From an uncultured delta proteobacterium (GTDB taxonomy: Bacteria > Myxococcota_A > Polyangia > Haliangiales > Haliangiaceae): a DNA stretch of 54,954 nucleotides. The stretch is from NCBI GenBank assembly GCA_900696455.1, contig CAADGB010000167.1, positions 1 through 54,954 on the forward strand, in the 5' to 3' direction. This document shows, piece by piece, positions 44,984-53,123 of the stretch (the stretch's first letter is position 1; each line of letters starts with the position of its first letter). The position numbers and the translations under genes were made by a program. The notes under the pieces are model-generated. The model made no database searches and was not told where the DNA came from. It saw only the letters and a list, made by a program, of their open reading frames with translations.

Positions 44984-44998
44984 GCGCAGGGGGTGCGG
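44984..44998 (-). promoter_or_regulatory. Putative enhancer-binding-protein site (Ser/Thr kinase)
   Basis: GCGCAGGGGGTGCGG is a CGCA-N5-TGCG dyad centred 59 bp upstream of the -24 GG. A second, N4-spaced version (CGCA-AGCA-TGCG) is at 44946-44957. Confidence 0.55.
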
Positions 44999-45062
44999 CG
45001 CGACCCGGTGGCGAGGTGCACGGACCGCGCGAACCGCGCGATGATCTCCTAGCCCCTGTGCG

Positions 45063-45905
45063 TCAAGGGCGCGCAACTCCTACATCGGAGGCCGGCAGCG
45101 CGGGCTCGAAGCGCTCGGGCGCCGCGAGGTAGTCCTGGAACGCGCGCATGAGCTTGCTGACGTGCCACCCGTCGACGTAGCGGTGATCGATCGTCGCGGT
45201 GATGGGCAGGACCGGGCGCACCACGACCTGGTGCTCGACCACCACCGGGCGCTCGACGATCTCGCCGACCAGCACCAGGAGCGGCACGTCGTACATCCAC
45301 GCCAGCGGCGCGAAGCCCTGGGGCAGGCCGAACATGCCGACGCTCGTGACCATGGCGCTGCCGAACGGGCTGGGGTGCAGGCCCAGCGGCGGCAGGTCGA
45401 GCTGGAGCGTGCTGCTGAGGAACGCGGTCACCCGCAGGGCGGCGCGCAGGAGGCCGCGGGGCAGGCGATCCATCACCTGCTTGCTGCGCGCCAGATCCTG
45501 GTCGTCGCCGGCCTTCATCCGCCGGGCGCGGGCCGCCAGCTCCTCGCCGACCTCGACCGCCGACCGCGCGTCGACCGCCTCGACCTTCACCCCCGAGAGG
45601 TCGCGTCCGCCGCTGACCGCCGTGATGAAGAAGACGTCGACCGAGGCCCGGGGGATGGCGCGACGACCGCGGATGCGGACGTTCAGATCGGGCACGGCCA
45701 CCAGCGCGTGGGCGATGGCGCGGCCGACGAGGTGGGTCGGGGTGACCCGGTGCCCGGCGGCGCGGGCCCGCTCGATGAACCCGGTGACCGGCCCGGCGTC
45801 CAGGTCGAGGGCGCCGTAGACCTGGGGATCGTCGGGGGGATGCCACATCGCGTTGGCGATGTGGCGCCAGCCGGTGAGCCGGGAGGTGGGCAGGGTGGAG
45901 GCCAC
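45063..45905 (-). CDS. Stand-alone 2-oxoacid dehydrogenase-type acyltransferase (E2 catalytic domain)
   Basis: About 276-280 residues comprising only the CAT-like catalytic domain of E2 acyltransferases: RLTGWRHIANAMW at the N-terminus, VDVFFITAV, and the C-terminal active-site block IDHRYVDGWHVSKLM with His and Asp of HxxxDG. No lipoyl or peripheral subunit-binding domain is present, so it cannot be a normal E2; it may transfer acyl groups between CoA and another thiol or amine. Start uncertain: GTG 45905 is the conventional choice but lies between the -12 box and the expected transcription start of the sigma-54 promoter at 45906-45921. An in-frame CTG at 45893 is exactly 14 nt after the -12 C, the spacing used by several neighbours. 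Divergent from a CBS gene. Confidence 0.85.
   Translation of the reverse strand: MASTLPTSRLTGWRHIANAMWHPPDDPQVYGALDLDAGPVTGFIERARAAGHRVTPTHLVGRAIAHALVAVPDLNVRIRGRRAIPRASVDVFFITAVSGGRDLSGVKVEAVDARSAVEVGEELAARARRMKAGDDQDLARSKQVMDRLPRGLLRAALRVTAFLSSTLQLDLPPLGLHPSPFGSAMVTSVGMFGLPQGFAPLAWMYDVPLLVLVGEIVERPVVVEHQVVVRPVLPITATIDHRYVDGWHVSKLMRAFQDYLAAPERFEPALPASDVGVARP
45842..45865. repeat. 10-bp inverted repeat in 5' coding region
   Basis: GCCACATCGC and GCGATGTGGC flank GTTG, forming a perfect 10-bp stem with a 4-nt loop about 30-60 nt into the acyltransferase gene and about 90-110 bp upstream of the divergent CBS promoter. It may be an RNA hairpin or a regulator site. Confidence 0.6.
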
Positions 45906-45921
45906 AGCAAGCCCCGGGCCA
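45906..45921 (-). promoter_or_regulatory. Sigma-54 promoter, E2-like acyltransferase gene
   Basis: Minus-strand TGGCCCGGGGCTTGCT, 15/16 identical to the hsp20 promoter. Divergent from the CBS promoter 32 bp away. Confidence 0.68.
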
Positions 45922-45953
45922 CGCGCGCTGGCGGGCCGGTCGCGGCCGGGCCA

Positions 45954-45969
45954 CGGCACGCCGCGTGCA
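45954..45969 (+). promoter_or_regulatory. Sigma-54 promoter, second CBS gene
   Basis: CGGCACGCCGCGTGCA: GGCACG and GTGCA with GG-N10-GC. The ATG is 14 nt after the -12 C, leaving a 2-nt leader, although CTGGAG just before the ATG resembles a ribosome-binding site. An alternative match, TGGCGGGCCGGTCGCG at 45929-45944, has a poorer -12 box but would include that site in the mRNA. Confidence 0.55.
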
Positions 45970-45981
45970 ATACCTGGAGCC

Positions 45982-46521
45982 ATGAACGACGACCTCAAGG
46001 TCCGCGAGCTGATGCAGAAGGACGTCATCGTGGTGAACCCCGAGACCTCCCTCCTCGACGTCCACCGCCTGTTCGTCGAGGAGGAGATCAACGGCGCGCC
46101 GGTGGTCGAGGAGAACACCGGCAAGGTGGTGGGGGTCATCTCCAGCCTCGATCTGCTGCGGGTGGTGCGCGAGGAGTTCGACCAGATCGCCTCGGTGCCG
46201 GGCGCCTACTTCCGCGACGAGCTGCCGGGCAGCGACCCCGACTGGAACGCGGCCCCCGCCGACCTCGCCGAGCGCATGGGGGAGCGCACGGTCGGCGACG
46301 CCATGGTGACCGAGCGGGTGTCGGTGACGTCGGAGACGACGATCGCCGAGGCCGCCGCGCTGATGCGCAAGCAGCGCATCCACCGCGTGCTGGTCGTCGA
46401 CGACCACGAGCTGGTCGGTATCCTGACGACCTTCGATCTGCTCCAGGTCCTGGCCGCCCCCGACCGCGCGCCGAAGCACCGCGGCCCGCCGCGCCGCGCC
46501 GCCGGCGATCCGAGCTGCTGA
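45982..46521 (+). CDS. CBS-pair domain protein
   Basis: A 179-residue Bateman-module protein. First CBS motif at ~5-65 (VRELMQKDVIVVNPETSL..., INGAPVVEENTGKVVGVIS), an insertion of about 35 residues (FDQIASVPGAYFRDELPG... DWNAAPADLAERMGER), then the second motif at ~103-160 (VGDAMVTERVSVTSETT, RIHRVLVVDDHELVGILTTFDLL). The insertion between motifs is typical of stand-alone stress CBS proteins. Ligand probably AMP/ATP or SAM; partner unknown. Tail after ~160 is basic. Divergent from the E2-like gene, both from sigma-54 promoters; convergent with the MBL nuclease gene, with a 16-bp direct repeat (46525 and 46543) in the short gap. Confidence 0.9.
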   Translation: MNDDLKVRELMQKDVIVVNPETSLLDVHRLFVEEEINGAPVVEENTGKVVGVISSLDLLRVVREEFDQIASVPGAYFRDELPGSDPDWNAAPADLAERMGERTVGDAMVTERVSVTSETTIAEAAALMRKQRIHRVLVVDDHELVGILTTFDLLQVLAAPDRAPKHRGPPRRAAGDPSC

Positions 46522-46561
46522 CCCGGCGCCCGGCGCGTCCAGGGCGCCCGGCGCGTCCGGC

Positions 46562-47959
46562 TCAGGGCGCGGTCAGCTCGAGCGTCTCACCGCGCGCGGG
46601 CGCGTACACGTCGAGGCCGCGCGCGGTCAGGGCGGCGGTGAGCGCCTCCTGGGCGGCGGGCTCGCCGTGGATCAGGAAGGTGCGGCGGGCGTCGCAGCGG
46701 GCCGCGTAGGCCTCGAGGTCGTCGCGGTCGGCGTGGGCAGAGAAGCCGTTCAGGGTCACGACCTGGGCGTGGAGGTCGCGCTCGACCCCCCAGATCTTCA
46801 CCTTGGGGCGGCGCTCGACCAGGCGGCGGCCGAGGGTGTGCTGGGCCATGAAGCCGACGACCAGCACGGCGTTGCGCGGATCCTCGACCAGGTTGCGCAG
46901 GTGGTGGAGGACGCGGCCGCCCTCGCACATGCCCGAGGCGGCGATGATGAGCGCCGGGCCCTCGACGCCGTTGATCGCGATCGACTCGTCGCGGGTGCGC
47001 GCCCAGTGCAGACCGCCGAAGCTGAACAGGTCGTCGTGCTCGTCGAGGATCTTGCGCGCGCGGGCGTCGAAGCACTCGGGGTGGAGGCGGAACACCGAGG
47101 TGACGTCGATGGCCAGCGGCGAGTCGATGAAGACCGGGATCGCCGGCAGGCGGCGGGCGCGGCGCAGCTCGGCCAGCACGCTCAGGAGCTCCTGGGTGCG
47201 GCCGAGCGCGAACGCCGGCACCACCAGCTTGCCGCCGCGGGCGCAGGTCTCGTCGATGGCGCGGGCGAGGTCGTCGCCCATGTGCTCGACCGGGCCGTGC
47301 CGGCGGTCGCCGTACGTGCTCTCCATGACCAGGTGATGGATGGGCGCCGGCGGCGGCTCGGGATCGCGGATGATGGGCAGGCCGGCGCGGCCGAGGTCTC
47401 CGGACAGCATGAGGCGGTGGGTGCGGCCGCGCTCCTCGAGCTCGAGGAAGACCTGGGCCGACCCCAGGATGTGGCCGGCGTCGAGGAAGGTCGCGTGGAC
47501 GCCGCGCGCGACCTCGAAGCGGCGGCGGTAGGGCATGCCGACCATGCGGGCGAGGGTCGCGGTGACGTCCTCGTCGTCGTAGATGGGCACGATCGGCTCC
47601 CACTCGGGATCGTCGGCGTGGCGGCGGTTGAGGTACTCGGCGTCGGCGGCCTGGATGCGGGCCGAGTCCCGCAGCATGAACGCCGACAGGTCGCGGGTGG
47701 CCGGGGTCGCGAAGATCGCGCCGGGGAAGCCGCTCCGCACCAGCACCGGCAGGTTGCCGGAGTGATCGATGTGGGCGTGGGTCAGGATCGCCGCCTCGGC
47801 GGTCAGCGCCTCTGGCGGCAGCCGCGAGTTGCGCTCGCGGGACTCGGCGCGCCGCCCCTGGAACAGGCCGCAGTCGACGAGCACGCGGGCCTGATCGGTC
47901 TCGCACAGGAGCATCGAGCCGGTGACCTCCCGGGCGGCGCCGAGGAAGCTCAGGCGCAC
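46562..47959 (-). CDS. MBL-fold/beta-CASP RNA exonuclease-like protein
   Basis: A 465-residue zinc hydrolase of the CPSF/Ysh1-like metallo-beta-lactamase family that processes RNA. Zinc motif [13 protein letters not shown] (HxHxDH); further metal ligands in [12 protein letters not shown] and LSGDLGR; beta-CASP region ([12 protein letters not shown]); and the C-terminal RNA MBL block [14 protein letters not shown] with the H-A-D motif. [15 protein letters not shown] is characteristic of this subgroup. Length is standard. GTG at 47959 is chosen because GGAGG lies 8 nt upstream and the fold ([14 protein letters not shown]) starts there. The mRNA from the sigma-54 promoter at 48079-48094 would have a ~109-nt leader containing a 38-codon ORF that overlaps this start. 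Confidence 0.92.
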   Translation of the reverse strand: MRLSFLGAAREVTGSMLLCETDQARVLVDCGLFQGRRAESRERNSRLPPEALTAEAAILTHAHIDHSGNLPVLVRSGFPGAIFATPATRDLSAFMLRDSARIQAADAEYLNRRHADDPEWEPIVPIYDDEDVTATLARMVGMPYRRRFEVARGVHATFLDAGHILGSAQVFLELEERGRTHRLMLSGDLGRAGLPIIRDPEPPPAPIHHLVMESTYGDRRHGPVEHMGDDLARAIDETCARGGKLVVPAFALGRTQELLSVLAELRRARRLPAIPVFIDSPLAIDVTSVFRLHPECFDARARKILDEHDDLFSFGGLHWARTRDESIAINGVEGPALIIAASGMCEGGRVLHHLRNLVEDPRNAVLVVGFMAQHTLGRRLVERRPKVKIWGVERDLHAQVVTLNGFSAHADRDDLEAYAARCDARRTFLIHGEPAAQEALTAALTARGLDVYAPARGETLELTAP

Positions 47960-48066
47960 GTCGCGGCCTCCGGGCGGGCGGCCGCGGTGCGCGCACCGGT
48001 TGCGCGTGAGGCGGGAAGGGACGCGAGGATTGCGAGCTGTTTCGGGAGCGACCGCGGACGGACCAT
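47950..48066 (-). CDS. Possible 38-residue leader ORF overlapping the MBL gene start
   Basis: The ATG at 48066 is 14 nt after the -12 C of the minus-strand sigma-54 promoter, the same near-leaderless spacing seen at neighbouring genes. The frame runs 38 codons to a TGA at 47950-47952, overlapping the MBL GTG start by 10 bp in another frame. The peptide ([20 protein letters not shown]...) is basic and resembles nothing I know. It could be a translated leader coupling to the nuclease gene, or chance. The DNA also carries the activator dyads of the divergent ABC operon. Confidence 0.35.
   Translation of the reverse strand: MVRPRSLPKQLAILASLPASRATGARTAAARPEAATCA
47991..48035. promoter_or_regulatory. 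Putative enhancer-binding-protein site pair (ABC/MBL)
   Basis: GCGCACCGGTTGCGC (47991-48005, perfect) and ACGCGAGGATTGCGA (48021-48035, one mismatch) are CGCA-N5-TGCG dyads exactly 30 bp apart, 86 and 56 bp upstream of the ABC operon -24 GG. Confidence 0.65.
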
Positions 48067-48078
48067 CACCCGGGAGCT

Positions 48079-48094
48079 TGCCAGGTCCGTGCCA
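48079..48094 (-). promoter_or_regulatory. Sigma-54 promoter, MBL nuclease (overlapping)
   Basis: Minus-strand TGGCACGGACCTGGCA: perfect TGGCACG -24 box, GG-N10-GC, TGGCA -12 box. It overlaps the plus-strand ABC promoter by 12 bp, so only one polymerase can occupy the site at a time. Confidence 0.6.
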
Positions 48095-48098
48095 TGCA
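48083..48098 (+). promoter_or_regulatory. Sigma-54-type promoter, ABC exporter operon
   Basis: AGGTCCGTGCCATGCA: GG-N10-GC with TGCA, similar to the lipoprotein promoter at 40360. The ATG at 48094 lies within its -12 box and so cannot be the start codon of the ABC gene. Confidence 0.6.
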
Positions 48099-48138
48099 CC
48101 GCTTGCGGGCCGGCCTCCTTCGTGCACGAGATCGGTCC

Positions 48139-48846
<708 letters not shown>

Positions 48847-48856
48847 GGCGGCGGAG

Positions 48857-51208
48857 GTGAAGGCGCTGCGTCGCAAGCTCCGCCGGGACCTGTGGCGCAT
48901 GCGCGGCCAGGTCATCACGATCATCCTCATCCTGGCCTCGGGCCTGGCCTCGTACGTGTGCCTGGCCGGCGCCCACCGCGCGCTCACCACCTCGCGCGAC
49001 GGCTACTACGCCCGGCACGGCTTCCCCGATGTCTTCGTCCACCTCGAGCGCGCGCCGCAGGCGGTGGCGCGGGCGCTGCGGGAGATCCCGGGCGTGGCCG
49101 CGGTCGAGACCCGGCTGGTGGCGCCGGTGTCGCTGCGCCTGCCCGATCGCCTGCGGCCGCCGCCGGGGCGCGCGATCTCGGTCGAGCCCGGCGGCCGCGC
49201 CGGCGGCCTGGTGCTGCGCGCCGGCCGCTTCATCGAGCCCGGCCGCGACGACGAGGTCCTGGTGCTCGAGACCTTCGCCCACGCCGCCGGCCTCGCGCCC
49301 GGCGATCGGCTCGAGCTGGTGGTGTCGGGGCAGGAGCTGCGCCTGCGCGTGGCCGGCCTGGTGCTGTCCCCGGAGTGGATCTTCCCCGCCGAGATCGGGG
49401 CCGGCGATCTCTCCGACTTCGGGGTGGTGTGGATGTCGCGGGACGCCCTGGCCGCCGCCACCGGCAAGCACGGCGCCTTCGACGACGCCACCTTCCGCCT
49501 GGTCCCGGGCGCCGATCGCCGCTCGGTGATCGAGGCGATCGATCGGCTGCTGGCGCGCTGGGGCGGCGGCGGCGCCTACGGTCGCGAGCGCCAGACCTCG
49601 CACCGCACGGTCTCGGGCGAGCTGGAGCAGCTCAGCGTCCTGGCCACCCAGGTGCCGGCGGTGTTCCTGCTGGTGGCGATGTTCCTGCTCAACGTCGTGC
49701 TGTCGCGCATCGTCCACCTCCAGCGCGAGCAGCTCGCCGTCCTGCGCGCGCTCGGCTACACCCGCCGGGCGCTGGCGCTCCACGTCCTCGGGTTCGCGTC
49801 GGTGATCATGGTCGGCGGCGTCGTCCTCGGGCTGGCGCTGGGGCGGTACCTGGCCGGGGCGATCGTCGGCCTCTACGGCCAGTTCTTCCACTTCCCGGTG
49901 CTCGAGGTCGCGCTCGATCGGGGTCTGGTCGGGATCTCGGTCGGGGTGGCGGTGGTGGCCGCCGGCGGCGGCGCGCTGACCGCGGCCTGGCGCGCGATCC
50001 GCCTGGCGCCGGCCGAGGCCATGCGCCCGCCGTCGCCGGCGCGCTACCGGCGCGGGCTCCTGTCGCGCCTGGGGCTGGCCCGCCTGGCCGGGCCCATGGG
50101 CCGCATGATCGTCCGCGACATCGAGCGGCGGCCGATCCTGACCGCCCTGTCGGTCACCGGCGTCGCGTTCTCGGTCGCGATCGTGATCCTCGGCCGGTTC
50201 TCGCTCGACGCCGTCGATCACCTGATGGACGTCGTCTTCGGGCGGACGATGCGCGAGGACGTGGCGGTGATGCTGGCGCGGCCGGTGCCGGCGCGCGAGC
50301 TCGGCTGGTTCCGCCACGCGCCCGGGGTGATGGCCGTCGAGCCCATGCGCACGGTGCCGGTCCGGCTGCGGGTCGAGGCCCGCAGCTACGACACGGCGAT
50401 CACGGCCTGGCCGCGCGCGGGGCGCCTGCGCCAGGTGCTCGACGGTCGCGATCGGCCGGTGCCGCTGCCGGCCGACGGGGTGATGCTGACCGCGCTGCTC
50501 GGCCAGCGCCTGGGGGTGGGGCCGGGTGACCTGGTGATGGTCGAGCGCCTCGAGGGCGCCCACGACACGTTCGCGCTGCCGGTGACGGCGCTGGTCGACG
50601 ACCGCATCGGCATGAACGCCTACATGGATCTGGCGGCGCTGGGCCGGGCGCTGGGCGAGGAGCCGCAGCTCTCGGGCGTGCTGCTCGGGGTCGAGCGCGG
50701 CCAGCGCGATCGCCTGCTGCGCGCCCTCGATCGGGTCCCGGCGGTGATCGCGGTGATCGAGCCGCGATCCTTCCGCGAGGCCTTCGAGGCCCAGAGCGGC
50801 CAGATGATGATCGTGTGGACGCTGATCGTGGTCGTGTTCGGCAGCGTCATCGCGGTCGGCGTGGTCTTCAACACCGCGCGGGTGGCGCTGTCCGAGCGCA
50901 GCCGCGACCTCGCGACCCTGCGCGTGCTGGGCTACTCCCGCGGCGAGGTCGCCACCGTCCTGCTCGGCCAGCTCGCGGTCCAGGTGCTCCTGGCCTTGCC
51001 CCTCGGCATGGTGAGCGGGTACCTCCTGGCCTCGAGCCTGATGGCCACGGTCGACCCCGAGCAGTTCCGCTTCCCGATCCTGGTGTCGCCGGTGACGTAC
51101 GCGTTCGCGTCGCTGGTGGTGCTGGGGTCCGCGATCGCGACCGCGATCGTGGTCCGGGTCAAGCTCGATCGCATCGACATCGTGAGCGCGCTCAAGGCGA
51201 GGGACTGA
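48857..51208 (+). CDS. ABC transporter permease (MacB/FtsX family)
   Basis: A 783-residue inner-membrane permease with duplicated FtsX domains. N-terminal helix (~18-40, [20 protein letters not shown]), large periplasmic domain (~45-265), three helices (~270-385: [41 protein letters not shown]). A second TM helix (~425-445), a second periplasmic domain, and three C-terminal helices (~650-775) follow. The total of eight predicted helices is the double-unit (LolE/DUF214-like) arrangement. Such mechanotransmission permeases export lipoproteins, peptides or antibiotics with a periplasmic adaptor; no substrate can be assigned. GTG start with GGAGG immediately upstream, 10 bp after the ATPase stop. 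Confidence 0.9.
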   Translation: MKALRRKLRRDLWRMRGQVITIILILASGLASYVCLAGAHRALTTSRDGYYARHGFPDVFVHLERAPQAVARALREIPGVAAVETRLVAPVSLRLPDRLRPPPGRAISVEPGGRAGGLVLRAGRFIEPGRDDEVLVLETFAHAAGLAPGDRLELVVSGQELRLRVAGLVLSPEWIFPAEIGAGDLSDFGVVWMSRDALAAATGKHGAFDDATFRLVPGADRRSVIEAIDRLLARWGGGGAYGRERQTSHRTVSGELEQLSVLATQVPAVFLLVAMFLLNVVLSRIVHLQREQLAVLRALGYTRRALALHVLGFASVIMVGGVVLGLALGRYLAGAIVGLYGQFFHFPVLEVALDRGLVGISVGVAVVAAGGGALTAAWRAIRLAPAEAMRPPSPARYRRGLLSRLGLARLAGPMGRMIVRDIERRPILTALSVTGVAFSVAIVILGRFSLDAVDHLMDVVFGRTMREDVAVMLARPVPARELGWFRHAPGVMAVEPMRTVPVRLRVEARSYDTAITAWPRAGRLRQVLDGRDRPVPLPADGVMLTALLGQRLGVGPGDLVMVERLEGAHDTFALPVTALVDDRIGMNAYMDLAALGRALGEEPQLSGVLLGVERGQRDRLLRALDRVPAVIAVIEPRSFREAFEAQSGQMMIVWTLIVVVFGSVIAVGVVFNTARVALSERSRDLATLRVLGYSRGEVATVLLGQLAVQVLLALPLGMVSGYLLASSLMATVDPEQFRFPILVSPVTYAFASLVVLGSAIATAIVVRVKLDRIDIVSALKARD

Positions 51209-51209
51209 C

Positions 51210-52421
51210 ATGCGCAAGCCGCGATTGGCCTCCATCACCACCTGGCTCAAGCGCGGGATCGTGGCCGCGGTGCTGGCGGGGATCGCGGCCATGATCGTGT
51301 GGTCGATGCTGCCGCGGCCGACGGTGGTCGAGGTCGCGACCATCGGCCGCGGTCCGCTGACGGTGTCGATCGACGAGGACGGGCGGGCCCGGGTCCAGGA
51401 TCGCTACGTGGTGGCGGCGCCGCTGGCCGGCACCCTGGCGCGCATCGAGCGCCGACCCGGCGACCCGGTCGAGGCCGGCGCGGTGCTGGCGCGGATCGCC
51501 CCGCTGCCGCCGCCGCTGCTCGACGCGCGCACGCGCAGCGACGCCGAGGGTCGGGTCGCGATCGCGCGCGCCCGGGTCAAGCAGGTCGAGGCCGCGGTGC
51601 TGCGCGCCGAGGCCAGCCATCGCTTCGCCGAGAGCGAGCTGGTCAAGGTGCGATCGCTGGTCGAGCGCAGCGCCTTGCCCGGCGGCGAGCTCGAGCGGCA
51701 GCAGCTCGCCACCGACCTGGCGGGGCGGGAGCTCGAGTCGGCGCGCTTCGGCGCCGCCATCGCCGCCGACGAGCTGGCGACGGCGCGGGCGCTGGCCGCG
51801 CGCCTGGTCGGGCGGCGCGGCCCCGAGGACGAGCTCGAGGTCCGTTCGCCGGTGGGCGGGCGGGTCCTGCGCGTGCTCGCCGGCAGCGAGGGGGCGGTGG
51901 CGCCGGGCACGCCCCTGGTCGAGGTCGGCGATCCGTCGCGGCTCGAGGTGGTGGTCGACGTCCTCACCGCCGACGCCGCCGAGATCCGGCCGGGCGCCGC
52001 GGTCGAGCTCACGGGGTGGGGTGGGCCGCCGCTGCGCGCCGTGGTCCGCCTGGTCGAGCCCTCGGCGACCACCCGGGTCTCGGCCCTGGGCGTCGAGGAA
52101 CAGCGGGTCGCGGTGGTCATCGACCTGCTCGATCCGCCGGCGGCGTGGGAGAAGCTCGGCGACGGCTGGCGGGTCGAGGCGCGGATCGTGATCTGGTCGG
52201 CGGAGGACGTGGTGCGGGTGCCGCTGGGCGCGCTGTTCCGCAGCGGCGAGCGGTGGGCGGTCTACGTGGTCGACGGCGGGCGCGCGCGCCTGCGCGCGAT
52301 CGAGCTCGGCCGCCGCGGCGCCGCCGACGCCGAGGTGACCGCCGGCCTGGCGCCGGGCGAGCGGGTGGTCTTCCACCCGTCGGAGCGGATCCGCGACGGG
52401 GTCCGGGTCGCGACCGACTGA
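51210..52421 (+). CDS. HlyD/MacA-like periplasmic adaptor protein
   Basis: A 403-residue membrane-fusion protein: an N-terminal anchor helix (~17-34, GIVAAVLAGIAAMIVWSML), a split lipoyl/barrel-sandwich domain (YVVAAPLAGTLARIERRPGDPVEAGAVLARI, start YVVAAPLAG; and RSPVGGRVLRVLAGSEGAVAPG, start RSPVGGRV), and a helical hairpin (~110-190). Beta-barrel and membrane-proximal domains follow (VPLGALFRSGERWAVYVV). It bridges the permease to the outer membrane; no TolC-type protein is in the window. The start lies 1 bp after the permease stop (TGACATG). A 170-bp gap with activator dyads and a sigma-54 promoter for the hemerythrin gene follows. Confidence 0.92.
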   Translation: MRKPRLASITTWLKRGIVAAVLAGIAAMIVWSMLPRPTVVEVATIGRGPLTVSIDEDGRARVQDRYVVAAPLAGTLARIERRPGDPVEAGAVLARIAPLPPPLLDARTRSDAEGRVAIARARVKQVEAAVLRAEASHRFAESELVKVRSLVERSALPGGELERQQLATDLAGRELESARFGAAIAADELATARALAARLVGRRGPEDELEVRSPVGGRVLRVLAGSEGAVAPGTPLVEVGDPSRLEVVVDVLTADAAEIRPGAAVELTGWGGPPLRAVVRLVEPSATTRVSALGVEEQRVAVVIDLLDPPAAWEKLGDGWRVEARIVIWSAEDVVRVPLGALFRSGERWAVYVVDGGRARLRAIELGRRGAADAEVTAGLAPGERVVFHPSERIRDGVRVATD

Positions 52422-52455
52422 CCGTCCTCGCCGGGTCAGCGGCGGGGCGCGTGCC

Positions 52456-52500
52456 CCGCACGAGCTGCGCCGGCCACGGGCCGCGACGCATTCGCTGCGC
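52456..52500 (+). promoter_or_regulatory. Putative enhancer-binding-protein site pair (hemerythrin)
   Basis: CCGCACGAGCTGCGC (52456-52470) and ACGCATTCGCTGCGC (52486-52500) are two perfect CGCA-N5-TGCG dyads exactly 30 bp apart, centred 79 and 49 bp upstream of the -24 GG. Confidence 0.7.
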
Positions 52501-52540
52501 GATCACCACCACCCGGGCGCCGCCGGGAGGCCGGTCTGGC

Positions 52541-52556
52541 TGGCGCAGCGCTTGCT
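52541..52556 (+). promoter_or_regulatory. Sigma-54 promoter, hemerythrin gene
   Basis: TGGCGCAGCGCTTGCT: GG-N10-GC with TTGCT. The ~26-nt leader contains AGGAGG. Confidence 0.8.
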
Positions 52557-52592
52557 CGGCTTCGGTCCCGGGAGCGCTCCCAGGAGGCATCG

Positions 52593-53021
52593 ATGGAACC
52601 GAGCCAGGCCCGCGCCGAGCTACTCGCCCAGCACGACCGGCTGCGACAGCTGTTCACGGAGGTCCAGGCGTCCGCCGATCGGCTGCGCGCGGGGGAGACG
52701 GGCCCGGCCGACTTCCAGCGCCGCCTCGCCGAGCTCCGCCGCGAGTTCGCGGCCCACAACGAGAGCGAGGAGCGGCTGCTCGAGCCGATCCTGCGGCTCG
52801 ACTTCGCGTGGGGGCCGGCCCGGATCGCGCGCATGCTCGAGGAGCACGGCGCCGAGCACACGTCGTTCCGTGACGCCCTGGCCGGGCCCGAGCTCGAGGT
52901 CGCGGCCCGGTTCGCCGATCTCGTCGAGGAGATCGACGCCCACATCGCAGCGGAGGAGCGGACGTTCCTGAGCCCGGGCGTGTTGCGCGACGACATGGTG
53001 ACGCTCGAGGACACCGGCTGA
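52593..53021 (+). CDS. Hemerythrin HHE-domain protein
   Basis: A 142-residue four-helix protein of the hemerythrin-like family, which binds a diiron centre and senses or buffers O2, NO or iron. Candidate ligands are His14 (QHDRLRQLF), His55 and Glu58-60 (AAHNESEERLLEP), His84 and His88 (EEHGAEHTSF), and His117/Glu121 (DAHIAAEERTFL). This order fits HHE domains rather than classical oxygen-carrying hemerythrin. No attached signalling domain. Start ATG 52593 is set by AGGAGG with a 5-nt spacer. Monocistronic, with a strong sigma-54 promoter and a perfect pair of activator dyads. Confidence 0.88.
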   Translation: MEPSQARAELLAQHDRLRQLFTEVQASADRLRAGETGPADFQRRLAELRREFAAHNESEERLLEPILRLDFAWGPARIARMLEEHGAEHTSFRDALAGPELEVAARFADLVEEIDAHIAAEERTFLSPGVLRDDMVTLEDTG

Positions 53022-53086
53022 GCGGCGGGCCCGGGCTCGGAGCAGCCCCGCTCACCCGGCTTCGGGCGAGGCCTGGGGGAGGTGGA

Positions 53087-53114
53087 TTGACTACACGAGG
53101 GTTCCCGATAGGCT
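53087..53114 (+). promoter_or_regulatory. Sigma-70-like promoter, histidine kinase gene
   Basis: TTGACT (53087-53092), 16-bp spacer, TAGGCT (53109-53114). The ATG at 53124 is 9 nt after the -10 box, so the message is leaderless or nearly so. A GG-N10-GC overlap exists (53100-53113) but with AGGCT at -12, so I do not call it sigma-54. Confidence 0.55.
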
Positions 53115-53123
53115 TGCCGGTCG

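Noticed and set aside
48094-48138. Upstream ATG start for the ABC ATPase gene
   Set aside because: It lies inside the -12 box of the sigma-54 promoter and adds 15 residues not expected for the family.
53100-53113. Sigma-54 promoter for the histidine kinase
   Set aside because: GG-N10-GC is present, but the -12 sequence is AGGCT and the -24 box is poor, whereas TTGACT-N16-TAGGCT fits sigma-70 well.
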